Of a stretch of 64,000 bases of DNA, positions 57,004-64,000 are shown one piece after another. Source of the DNA: Tersicoccus mangrovi (GTDB lineage: Bacteria; Actinomycetota; Actinomycetes; Actinomycetales; Micrococcaceae); NCBI RefSeq assembly GCF_036881825.1, contig NZ_JBAJMW010000005.1, forward strand, positions 248,001 through 312,000. Reading direction: 5' to 3'. The position numbers and the translations under genes are program-made. Each line of letters begins with the position of its first letter. Position 1 is the stretch's first letter. The notes under the pieces are model-generated. The model ran no database searches. It was given only the letters and a program-made list of their open reading frames with translations, and was not told the DNA's origin.

Positions 57004-57566
57004 GGTCGGTCCTCCTGGGTGACGGTCGAGCGGACGGGACGGTCCCGACGCGCGGCGATGAAGACCCCCGGTGCGAGCCGGTGAGCCCGCACCACCCCGT
57101 GCTGCGGCAGGAACTCGGCTCGGCTGAGCATCCGCACGGCGGCGCCGTTCTCCAGTTCCAGCTCCCAGATGCGGAAGCCCACCAGGGCGAGCACGGGGTT
57201 GAGGTAGTAGAGCCGGCCGCGCACGTACACGACGGCGAAGATGAGCAGGTACAGCACCATCGCGAGCTGTCGGGCGGGATCGGACCCTGCGAACACGGCG
57301 AGCACGACCGGCACCATCTGCGCGCCGAGCAGGCTGAGCAGGTCGCTGTCCCGCTGCCGCACCTCCGCACAGCGCAGGGGAACGGCCTGACTGCCGCGTG
57401 CGGCGCGCACCACGAGGCCCGCCAGGCCGGTGACGGCGAGCATCAGCACCGCACCGGCGACGTTCCAGGACGCGACCGGCAACGGCGATCCGGCCAGCAG
57501 CACGATCGCCGCCAGCGGACCGAACGCGGACAGCAGCAGCCCTCCACCCACCATCGAGGCGCGCAT
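57000..57566 (-). CDS. kwaA: KwaA-like four-helix membrane protein of a Kiwa system
   Basis: This 188-residue membrane protein has four helices (about residues 8-26, 33-53, 78-95, 98-116). They are followed at once by YYLNPVLALVGFRIWELELE, the kind of block seen after the last helix in KwaA, and a cytoplasmic tail of about 50 residues. In known Kiwa, KwaA oligomerises in the inner membrane and senses phage attachment or injection. Size, topology and the coupled DUF4868-like gene fit KwaA. A strong GGAGGAGGTGA ribosome site precedes the ATG at 57566. Without kwaB next to it I would call it an unknown membrane protein. Confidence 0.68.
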   Translation of the reverse strand: MRASMVGGGLLLSAFGPLAAIVLLAGSPLPVASWNVAGAVLMLAVTGLAGLVVRAARGSQAVPLRCAEVRQRDSDLLSLLGAQMVPVVLAVFAGSDPARQLAMVLYLLIFAVVYVRGRLYYLNPVLALVGFRIWELELENGAAVRMLSRAEFLPQHGVVRAHRLAPGVFIAARRDRPVRSTVTQEDRP

Positions 57567-57610
57567 CGGAACTCACCTCCTCCGGCCCCCACCGTGTTTC
57601 CCGCCCTGAT

Positions 57611-57656
57611 CTGATTCCTGCTCTGATTCGTGTCTGGTTCCTGGTCTGGTTCGTGC
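57611..57656. repeat. Degenerate tandem repeats upstream of kwaA
   Basis: Four 11-12-bp units (from 57611, 57623, 57634 and 57646) follow a CTGRTTCSTG pattern and also form a 23-bp period. They lie 45-90 bases upstream of kwaA, where operators or the promoter would be. The rest of the 226-base spacer 57567-57792 holds only the terminator at 57738. Confidence 0.75.
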
Positions 57657-57737
57657 CCCGTCCCCGGGGTCTGTCCTCAGCATCCCGCCCACCACCGACA
57701 GAACTCGCCGGCCGGGAACGGCCGGACGCGGACACAG

Positions 57738-57775
57738 CGACGCACCGCCGACAGGGGGAAGTCGGCGGTGCGTCG
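57738..57775 (-). terminator. Terminator of the glycan-use operon
   Basis: CGACGCACCGCCGAC (57738-57752) pairs perfectly over 15 bp with 57761-57775 across an 8-base loop, 18 bases past the stop of the secreted protein. Confidence 0.88.
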
Positions 57776-57792
57776 GTCGGTGGGGCCGGATG

Positions 57793-59910
57793 TCAGCGGG
57801 TGGGCGACCAGACCGCCGTCATGCCGCCGGCCGGGACCGTGACGGTGCGTGAGCCGGCTGGGAACCCGGCACCCACGAATCGCCCGTGGTCGTCGAAGCG
57901 GGCGGCCACCGTCCGGCCGGTCCCCGGCACGACGACCGTCCGCGCCATCGACGCCGCGCTGATGAAGAGCCGCAGGGTGCCGGCCGGACCGCTGAGGGTC
58001 ACCGTCGACACGAGCGGTTGCAGCAGCAGGGCGTCGAGCCGGGCCTCGCCGGTGGACGTCGCCGTCACTGTCGTGTCGGTGGCGCGCAGGGTCGTGGGCA
58101 CCGCCCACGGGGCGAGGATGCCCGGGACGGCGCTGACGCCCTGGGCACCCGCTCCCCCGTTCGCGACGGTCCCGAGCAGCCGGTCGCCCGTGCGCAGCGT
58201 CAGCGCACCGGCGGGGCCCTCCCGTCGTTCGGTGACCGCGTACACGCGACGCTCCCCGCCGGTGCCGGCCGCCGCTCCGACGGGGATGCTCACCGATCCG
58301 CCGGTGACGAGCCGGACCCACGCGTCGCCGGACCAGTTCGCCTCCCCGGTCCACTGCGACGGCGGGACGACGACCGTCGCGGTGCCGGTCAGCGTGCCGG
58401 ACTCGGCCTCGACGACCCTCAGCCCGTCGGTGCTGTGGGGCCCGCCCAGGGACACGGCGAGCGCCTTGACCGCCGGGTGGGCGTCGAGGGCGAGCATCGA
58501 CAGCTGCGTGTGGATGACGGACTCGGCGCCGCAGTTGCGGTTGAGCCGGCCGTCGGTCTCGATGCCGTCGACGCAGACGCCCGTCGCCCGGTCGTACACG
58601 GGCACGCCCGCCTTGTTGGCGCCGAAGTACCAGGCGCCGTAGGCGGCGGCCAGCACGTCCAGCCCCGCCGCCCGGGTCCGGTCCGCGGTGTCCAGCAGCG
58701 ACTCGATCCGGGAGTCCACCCCGTAGGCGATCTGCGCCTCCGCGGGCAGGGGGCTCCACGCGTTGTCGGCGCCGCCTGCGGCGAGCAGCTGGGCGGTGAA
58801 GTCGGCGCCGTCGGCCACGGCCGTCGCGAGCAGGTCGCCCCGGTGCAGGATCGTCGACGCGCGGGCGAGCGCCGCCGGGGCCATGCCGCCCCAGGCGTGC
58901 CAGAGGCTGCGGGTGGTGACGCTGGGCAGGATGGCGCCGAACGGCCACCGCCCGAGCCCGCCCTCGGCCATCGCCGCGATGCCCTCGCTGTATCGGGCGA
59001 GGTCGCGGGCCGCGCGGGTGTCCGCGGGGGCCGCGGCCGCGTAGGCGCTCAGGCCGAGCACGGCCTCGGCCGTCGCGTCGGCCCCGCCGGTGATCAGCCA
59101 TGCCGGCACCCGCTCCCCGTCGGACACGTTCCACGTGCCGTACCGGGCGAGCGACTGCCGCTCCAGCGCCCCGAGCGCCAGGTGGAGCCGGTCGCGCAGG
59201 AAGGACGCGAACGCCGGGTCGGACGACGCGAACGCGGCGTACCCCTCACCGAGGGCCCACACGGTGCGCGCCAGCCAGTAGGACTCCGCGGAGTCCGAGG
59301 GGTCGGGCAGCTCGACCGGTTCCGCGCTCGGGGTCAGCGTCCCGTCGGCCTGCTGCCACAGCACGACGTTGCCCGCGTTCGGGCCCGAGCTGGTCTGCAG
59401 GTAGGTGAGGGTGCGCAGCAGCTGGAGCGCCCGCTCGCGACTGGACGCCCGGTGGTTCTGTTGCCAGTCCCGCACGTACACGACGGCGGAGCGGGAGATG
59501 TCGTCGGCGTTGAAGGCGCCCTGGCTCCAGTACCCGGTGACGGGGACGATCGTGCCGCCGCCGACGCGCTCGAAGCTGCCGTCGTCCTTCCGATTCGCGT
59601 AGGTCCACGGGGCCTGCCCGGTCGGCTGCTGCGCGATCCGCCAGGTGGTGTGGCCGGCGACCGGACGCAGCGGGACGCCCGCGAGGAGGAAGTCCAGGTG
59701 GGCGAGGTTGGTCAGCGGTGCCGTCGTCGGCAGGACGGCACCGGGGATGAGCGGCGCGGAGGACGTGGCGGGTGCGGCGGTGGCCGTCCCCGTGGGCAGG
59801 AGCAGGAACAGGCAGACGAGCGGCACGAGCAGGCGCATCAGCCGGTGACGAGTGGAGGGCCGGTGGCGAGTGGACGGACGGGACAGGACACGGGTTGGGG
59901 CACGATTCAT
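57793..59910 (-). CDS. Large secreted protein, probable (alpha/alpha)-toroid enzyme with C-terminal beta-sandwich
   Basis: I do not recognise the family of this 705-residue protein. A basic N-terminus with a repeated RPSTRH unit precedes a signal peptide (core LMRLLVPLVCLFLLLPTG, cleaved near residue 45). Residues 100-450 look like an alpha/alpha barrel of the type found in glycosidases and polysaccharide lyases. Indicative blocks are FNADDISRSAVVYVRDWQQ, SYWLARTVWALGEGYAAFA, ADATAEAVLGLSAY and SLWHAWGGMAPAALARA. From about residue 465 (VVEAESGTLTGTATVV) it resembles a CBM35-like or other carbohydrate-binding beta-sandwich. The gene follows GH130 in a sugar ABC operon, so it probably releases or trims the transported oligosaccharide outside the cell. 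GAGAGG precedes the ATG. Confidence 0.75.
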   Translation of the reverse strand: MNRAPTRVLSRPSTRHRPSTRHRLMRLLVPLVCLFLLLPTGTATAAPATSSAPLIPGAVLPTTAPLTNLAHLDFLLAGVPLRPVAGHTTWRIAQQPTGQAPWTYANRKDDGSFERVGGGTIVPVTGYWSQGAFNADDISRSAVVYVRDWQQNHRASSRERALQLLRTLTYLQTSSGPNAGNVVLWQQADGTLTPSAEPVELPDPSDSAESYWLARTVWALGEGYAAFASSDPAFASFLRDRLHLALGALERQSLARYGTWNVSDGERVPAWLITGGADATAEAVLGLSAYAAAAPADTRAARDLARYSEGIAAMAEGGLGRWPFGAILPSVTTRSLWHAWGGMAPAALARASTILHRGDLLATAVADGADFTAQLLAAGGADNAWSPLPAEAQIAYGVDSRIESLLDTADRTRAAGLDVLAAAYGAWYFGANKAGVPVYDRATGVCVDGIETDGRLNRNCGAESVIHTQLSMLALDAHPAVKALAVSLGGPHSTDGLRVVEAESGTLTGTATVVVPPSQWTGEANWSGDAWVRLVTGGSVSIPVGAAAGTGGERRVYAVTERREGPAGALTLRTGDRLLGTVANGGAGAQGVSAVPGILAPWAVPTTLRATDTTVTATSTGEARLDALLLQPLVSTVTLSGPAGTLRLFISAASMARTVVVPGTGRTVAARFDDHGRFVGAGFPAGSRTVTVPAGGMTAVWSPTR

Positions 59911-59960
59911 CGCGAGAACCTCTCGAGGTCGAGGCCGAGCAGGGGACCCTGAGCGGGCCG

Positions 59961-61070
59961 TCAGACCGTGGGCGCGGGCGCCGTGCGGTCGAGTCGGGCG
60001 ACGCCGATGCGGGCGTCGGCCATGCCGTAGAACACGTAGAGCGTGCCGTCGATCTGCTCGATCGCGGTCGGGAAGACGACGTTCGGCACGGTGCCGGACC
60101 GCTCGTCGTCGGTGTCGGGGGTCAGCAGCGGCTCGGTGGTCCGGGCGAGCACCCGGGACGGGTCGTCCGCGTCGAGGATCATCGCCCCGGCGGCGTACCG
60201 CACCCCCTGCTGCGGGGTGAACGCGGAGCCGTCGATGTGCCCGGACACCCCGTGGTGCAGCAGCAGCCACCCCTCGGGCGTGCGGATGGGCGCGGGACCG
60301 GCCCCGATCTTCAGGCTCTCCCACGCGTACTCGCTCATCGCGACCAGGCGGTGCTGGCCGAGCCGGACGAGGTGGCGCAGGTCCTGCTGCACCTCGTCGA
60401 CGGGCACGTAGGAGATCCAGATGCCCGGCCGGGGATCGGTGACGCCGGCGGGCAGGTGCTCCCCCTCGCCGTCCCGGATCCAGCCGAGGTCCCACATCGG
60501 CCGGTGCAGCAGCGCGAAGGAGGGCACACCGTCGGGCGCGGGCACCGGCTCGGGGAAGAACACGGCGTCCTTGTTGGGGAAGAGGTTCAGGTCCGTGTCC
60601 AGGTCCGGCTGGTAGTCCAGCAGCAGCGGGCCGAGCCGCTCCCAGTGCCGCAGGTCCCTCGAGATCGCGAGCGCGAGCCGCGGCCCGAGCGGCCCGTACG
60701 CGACGTAGGTCATCACATGGCGGCCGAGCGCGGGGATCCAGGTGACGCGAGGGTCCTCCGTCCCGGCGTTGGCCAGCCCGCGCTCGAACCCGGCGTCGGG
60801 CGCGAGCACGACGCCCTCGCGTCGCACCCCGGTGGGCACCCCGTCGGTCGTCTCGACCTCCGCCAGCCCCACCCGGGACACGTTCCCCGCCGCGACCAGC
60901 CGGGGCAGCAGGAACAGCCGGCCGTCCGGGTCGCGCCCGCTCGCGGGGTTGAGCACGCCCTCGGCCTCCATCGGGTCGCCCGGGTCGGGCACCATGACGG
61001 TGCCGCAGCGGACCAGCGTCCAGGGCACGGCCGTGCTCACGGCCCGGCCGGCGGGATCGGTCGTGGTCAT
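59961..61070 (-). CDS. GH130 family glycosidase/phosphorylase
   Basis: This 369-residue cytoplasmic enzyme has a five-bladed beta-propeller. GH130 members are beta-1,4-mannosyl phosphorylases or beta-1,2-mannosidases. NPASGRDPDGRLFLLPR (near residue 42), TEDPRVTWI (near residue 104, with the likely catalytic Asp/Glu region), FPNKDAVFFPE, GAGPAPIRTPEGWLLLHHGV (near residue 257) and VVFPTAIEQIDGTLYVFYG are typical. Which of the two activities applies cannot be decided by eye. Its place after two sugar permeases suggests that it cleaves an imported mannoside. ATG at 61070, four bases after the permease stop. Confidence 0.87.
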   Translation of the reverse strand: MTTTDPAGRAVSTAVPWTLVRCGTVMVPDPGDPMEAEGVLNPASGRDPDGRLFLLPRLVAAGNVSRVGLAEVETTDGVPTGVRREGVVLAPDAGFERGLANAGTEDPRVTWIPALGRHVMTYVAYGPLGPRLALAISRDLRHWERLGPLLLDYQPDLDTDLNLFPNKDAVFFPEPVPAPDGVPSFALLHRPMWDLGWIRDGEGEHLPAGVTDPRPGIWISYVPVDEVQQDLRHLVRLGQHRLVAMSEYAWESLKIGAGPAPIRTPEGWLLLHHGVSGHIDGSAFTPQQGVRYAAGAMILDADDPSRVLARTTEPLLTPDTDDERSGTVPNVVFPTAIEQIDGTLYVFYGMADARIGVARLDRTAPAPTV

Positions 61071-61074
61071 GGCC

Positions 61075-62013
61075 TCATCCCTTCACGCTCGACCCGACGT
61101 CGGTCGAGACGAAGTAGCGCTGGAAGGCGACGAACAGGGCGATGGCGGGTGCGGCGAGCACGCAGGCGCCGGCGAGGATCGCCCCGAACGGATTGGCGGT
61201 GGCGGAGGAGATGTTGGAGATGTAGTTCGCCAGGGACACCGCGAGCGGCTGCATCGAGGCGTCCTTCGTGACGAGGAACGGCCAGAGGAACTCGTTCCAC
61301 GGGCCGATGAACGTGACGAGGACGGCCGTGACGAGGGCGGGCCGGACCATCGGCAGGGCGATGGTCCACAGGATCCGCAGCTCCCCGGCCCCGTCCATCC
61401 GCGCCGCCTCGAACAGGGAGGAGGGCAACTGGAGGAAGTACTGCCGGAAGATGAACACCGCGGTCGAGTTGATGGCGAAGGGCGCGATCATGCCGATGTA
61501 GGTGTCGCCGAGCCGGTAGTCCCGCACGATCATCACGTACAGCGGGATGAGCAGCAGCTGGAACGGGATCATCTGGACGAGCAGCATCATCCCGAACACG
61601 ACGCCGCGGCCCCGGAACCGGATGAGGGCGAGCGCGTACCCGGCCAGGACCCCGAAGATCACGGTGCACAGGATCACCCCGCCCGTGAAGATGCCCGAGT
61701 TGACGACGCCGCGCAGCAGGTCGATGGACCCGTTGATCGCGCCGTAGTTCTCCCCCGTCAGGTTGCCCGGCTCGGGGAACGCGCCGCCCGGGGAGGTGTC
61801 CGGGTCGCGCTGCAGCGAGCCGACCACCATGTAGTAGAAGGGGAAGAGGAAGATGACGGCGCCGATGGCCAGCAGCACGACGCTGCCGGGCCGCAGGCCG
61901 CCGGCCCCGGACCGCCGTCGTGCCGCGGTGTCCTGACCGGTGGGCCCGGGCCCGGTGGCGCCGTCGCCGGTCGGTGGGACGGGTGCGGCCAGGGGCTGCT
62001 GCTGGATGCTCAT
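61075..62013 (-). CDS. Carbohydrate ABC transporter permease, MalG type
   Basis: This 312-residue permease has six helices after a 45-residue Pro/Gly/Thr-rich tail. EAARMDGAGELRILWTIALP (near residue 200) is the EAA loop that contacts the ATPase. The C-terminus YFVSTDVGSSVKG is typical of the MalG/UgpE group. No ATPase gene is in the operon; such actinobacterial transporters usually share a common MsiK-type ATPase encoded elsewhere. The ATG overlaps the upstream permease stop as ATGA. Confidence 0.92.
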   Translation of the reverse strand: MSIQQQPLAAPVPPTGDGATGPGPTGQDTAARRRSGAGGLRPGSVVLLAIGAVIFLFPFYYMVVGSLQRDPDTSPGGAFPEPGNLTGENYGAINGSIDLLRGVVNSGIFTGGVILCTVIFGVLAGYALALIRFRGRGVVFGMMLLVQMIPFQLLLIPLYVMIVRDYRLGDTYIGMIAPFAINSTAVFIFRQYFLQLPSSLFEAARMDGAGELRILWTIALPMVRPALVTAVLVTFIGPWNEFLWPFLVTKDASMQPLAVSLANYISNISSATANPFGAILAGACVLAAPAIALFVAFQRYFVSTDVGSSVKG

Positions 62014-63005
62014 GACTCCTCCTCGCGGCCGAGGAACCGGCGCTGGATCAGGGCGAGCACGAGCACGCCGAGGACGAGGACGACGCCGAGCGCGGCCGCC
62101 ACGTCGGGCCGCTGCTGCAGGATGCCCTTCTGGTAGATGATGAACACCGGCGACGACGACGCCCCGTCCGGCCCGCCGCCGCCCGTGAGCAGGTACGGCT
62201 CGGTGAAGAGGTTGGCCCCGGCGATCGTCGCCAGCAGGGTCACGAGGAACGTCGCCGGCCGCACCCCGGGCACCGTCACGTGCCAGAACTGCCGCCACCG
62301 GGACGCCCCGTCGACCGCCGCCGACTCGTACAGCTCCCCCGGGATGTTCTGCAGCGCGGCCAGGTAGAGCAGGATGAAGAAGCCCAGCTGCTTCCACGTC
62401 ACATACAGGGCCACCGTCGGCATCGCCAGCCAGGAGTTGACCAGCCAGCTCGGGTCCGGCGCGAGCGGCCCGAGCAGCCGGTTGACGAGGCCGTCCTGCT
62501 GGAACAGGAACAGCCAGACGCCGACGACGGCGACGGACGCGGTCACGTACGGGACGTAGAAGCTGACCCGGAAGAACGTGCGCATCCGCACGACCCGGTT
62601 CAGCGCGTTGGCGAGCACGAGGGACAGCACCACGGTCAGCGGCACGTTGATGACGAGGAACACCCCGATGTTCGCGAAGGACCGGATGACCGCCGGGTCG
62701 CTCAGCGCCGTGACGTAGTTCTGCAGCCCCACGAAGGGCTTGGGCACCGAGACGCCCGGCGCGGTGAAGAAGAACTTGTGGAACGAGATGTACACCGCGT
62801 AGCCGAGCGGATAGGCGAACACGGCCAGCAGGAACACGACGTACGGCGCGGTGAACAGCCACCCCGCCAGCTGCCGTTTGACCGGGTGCGCCGTGCTCCG
62901 GCCGCCCGGACGGGACCGCCGCAGCCGCCCGCCCGGACCTCCCGTGCCCGGCGTCCTCCTCCTCGTGTCCTTCCCCGGGTTCCCCGGGGCCGTCACCGTC
63001 GCCAC
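62010..63005 (-). CDS. Carbohydrate ABC transporter permease, MalF type
   Basis: This 331-residue permease is the partner of the MalG-type one. A basic 38-residue tail precedes six helices; LYESAAVDGASRWRQFWHVTVP (starting near residue 217) is the EAA loop. A GTG at 63005 is taken as start, two bases after the binding-protein stop; a second GTG three codons later is possible. The longer open frame upstream overlaps the binding-protein gene in another frame and is not used. Confidence 0.9.
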   Translation of the reverse strand: MATVTAPGNPGKDTRRRTPGTGGPGGRLRRSRPGGRSTAHPVKRQLAGWLFTAPYVVFLLAVFAYPLGYAVYISFHKFFFTAPGVSVPKPFVGLQNYVTALSDPAVIRSFANIGVFLVINVPLTVVLSLVLANALNRVVRMRTFFRVSFYVPYVTASVAVVGVWLFLFQQDGLVNRLLGPLAPDPSWLVNSWLAMPTVALYVTWKQLGFFILLYLAALQNIPGELYESAAVDGASRWRQFWHVTVPGVRPATFLVTLLATIAGANLFTEPYLLTGGGGPDGASSSPVFIIYQKGILQQRPDVAAALGVVLVLGVLVLALIQRRFLGREEES

Positions 63006-63007
63006 GG

Positions 63008-64000
63008 TCAGCTGCCGGCGAGCTGGTTGACCTTGTCGGCGGCGCCCTTGACGGCGTCGTCGACGCTCTGGTTGCCGAAGATCACCGACTTGCTCCACGC
63101 GTCGCGGAACGTCTGCCAGATCTCGACGGCGTTCGTCACGTTCGGCACCTCGACGGTGCGGGTCGCCTCGTCGGCGAACTGCTTGTAGGCCGGGTGCTTG
63201 GTGAAGTAGTCGGCGTAGTCCGTCGTCAGGGTCCTGCGCATCGGCATCTGGCCCGTCATCTCCAGCAGCTTGCCGTCCTGCTCCTTGCTGGTGGCGAACT
63301 TGATGACGTCCCACGCGGTGCCCGGGTTCTTGCAGGCGCTGTAGACGGCCATGTTCTTCGCGTCCGAGAACGTGTAGGTGGCGTCCTTGGCCGTCGAGCC
63401 CGGTACCGGCACGGTGCCCCACTTGACCTTGGACCCGTAGAAGTCGATCGCCCAGGGGCCCGACATCGCCATCGCGGCCTTGCCGTCGGCGAAGGAGTCA
63501 CCCTTGTAGGCCTCCTTGGAGGAGAGGCCCTCCTGGTACATGGTCCGCCAGAAGGTCGCGACGTCCTTGCCCTCGGTCGAGTCGAAGGTCGCCTTGCCGT
63601 CCTTGACGAGCTGACGGCCGTCGGTGGCCGCTGCGTAGAACGGGTAGAAGTCGAACCACGACTGGAAGAAGTCGCTCGCCGGGGACGGCCAGATCGCGGT
63701 CTTGGCGGCCCCGGACTTGACCACCTTGCGCGCGGCCGCGAGCACCTCGTCGCGGGTCGCCAACGGCGGCTTGTTCGCGTCGATGCCCGCCTTGGCGAAG
63801 ATGTCCTTGTTGTAGAACAGCACCACGGGGTTGGACTTCCACGGCACCTGGTAGAACTTGCCGTCCGAGGACGTGTACTGGCCCGCGATGTCGCCCGTGC
63901 GGTCCTTGATGTACTGGGCGCCGTCGGAGAACGAGTCGATGGCCACGAGGCCGCCCTGCTGCTGGAACTGCGGGACGGCGACGGGCGCGGTGTTCAGCAC
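63008..64000 (-). CDS. Extracellular sugar-binding protein (N-terminus outside the window)
   Basis: The last 330 residues or so of a family 1 solute-binding protein lie here; the start is beyond position 64000. Recognisable blocks are FYQVPWKSNPVVLFYNKDIF (near residue 46 of the visible part), FADGKAAMAMSGPWAIDFYG (near 172) and KNPGTAWDVIKFATSKEQ (near 217). It captures the oligosaccharide for the MalF/MalG-type permeases. Given the GH130 enzyme, mannose-containing oligosaccharides are plausible. It is the first visible gene of the operon. Confidence 0.9.
   Translation of the reverse strand: MLNTAPVAVPQFQQQGGLVAIDSFSDGAQYIKDRTGDIAGQYTSSDGKFYQVPWKSNPVVLFYNKDIFAKAGIDANKPPLATRDEVLAAARKVVKSGAAKTAIWPSPASDFFQSWFDFYPFYAAATDGRQLVKDGKATFDSTEGKDVATFWRTMYQEGLSSKEAYKGDSFADGKAAMAMSGPWAIDFYGSKVKWGTVPVPGSTAKDATYTFSDAKNMAVYSACKNPGTAWDVIKFATSKEQDGKLLEMTGQMPMRRTLTTDYADYFTKHPAYKQFADEATRTVEVPNVTNAVEIWQTFRDAWSKSVIFGNQSVDDAVKGAADKVNQLAGS

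Overview
The window is 64 kb of high-G+C DNA with dense, mostly overlapping genes. Gene content and order point to the Micrococcales and most likely to a Micrococcaceae-type actinobacterium: a monomeric NADP-isocitrate dehydrogenase, sdhCDAB beside a mannose-1-phosphate guanylyltransferase and trpS, a DUF6350-like membrane protein beside purN, and a mycobacterial MgtA-like mannosyltransferase. I am confident of the order, not of the genus. I see no rRNA, tRNA, CRISPR array, transposase or integrase.

Layout. 0-11 kb, minus strand: a DedA protein, then a nucleoside uptake and salvage operon (BMP-type lipoprotein, ATPase, two permeases, cytidine deaminase, thymidine phosphorylase), an M20 amidohydrolase and manC. 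11.4-14.9 kb, plus strand: succinate dehydrogenase sdhCDAB, closed by a terminator shared with 2'-5' RNA ligase, trpS and exonuclease III. 17.7-21.2 kb: a small membrane protein and a DrrAB-type ABC exporter. 21.3-25.3 kb: a GlcD-like flavin oxidase, glyA and purU. 25.3-28.0 kb: a davA-davB pair for lysine degradation to 5-aminovalerate, with a possible 32-residue gene between them. 28.2-35.5 kb, plus strand: a gamma carbonic anhydrase, a ROK repressor, a multiple-monosaccharide ABC transporter (GguA/GguB/ChvE type) and a Gfo/Idh/MocA dehydrogenase. 35.5-36.2 kb: a lower-G+C island holding one secreted cysteine-rich protein. 36.2-41.7 kb: a branched-chain amino acid ABC operon, interrupted by an assembly artefact at an N. 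41.9-46.6 kb: a histidine phosphatase, icd and purH. 46.8-51.8 kb: two unknown proteins, an MFS transporter and a coupled manD-gntK sugar-acid pair, which together lie between purH and purN. 51.9-55.7 kb: purN, a DUF6350-like protein, a GT4 glycosyltransferase and a small acidic protein. 55.9-57.6 kb: a two-gene cassette that I read as a Kiwa anti-phage system (kwaA, kwaB). 57.8-64 kb: a glycan-use operon (sugar-binding protein running off the window, two permeases, GH130 and a large secreted protein of unknown family).

The most notable element is the kwaAB cassette. KwaA is a four-helix membrane protein and KwaB a DUF4868-like protein; they share a 4-base GTGA overlap and the pair has its own terminator and flanking short tandem repeats.

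Gene expression. About ten genes have a TANNNT-like -10 box exactly 6-7 bases before the start codon, the arrangement of leaderless transcripts; this also fixes several start codons. Within operons the 4-base ATGA overlap is the rule. Two operons headed by a binding-protein gene place a strong hairpin right after that gene. The ROK repressor promoter and the sugar ABC promoter share a 22-bp element over their -35 boxes, which suggests one regulon.
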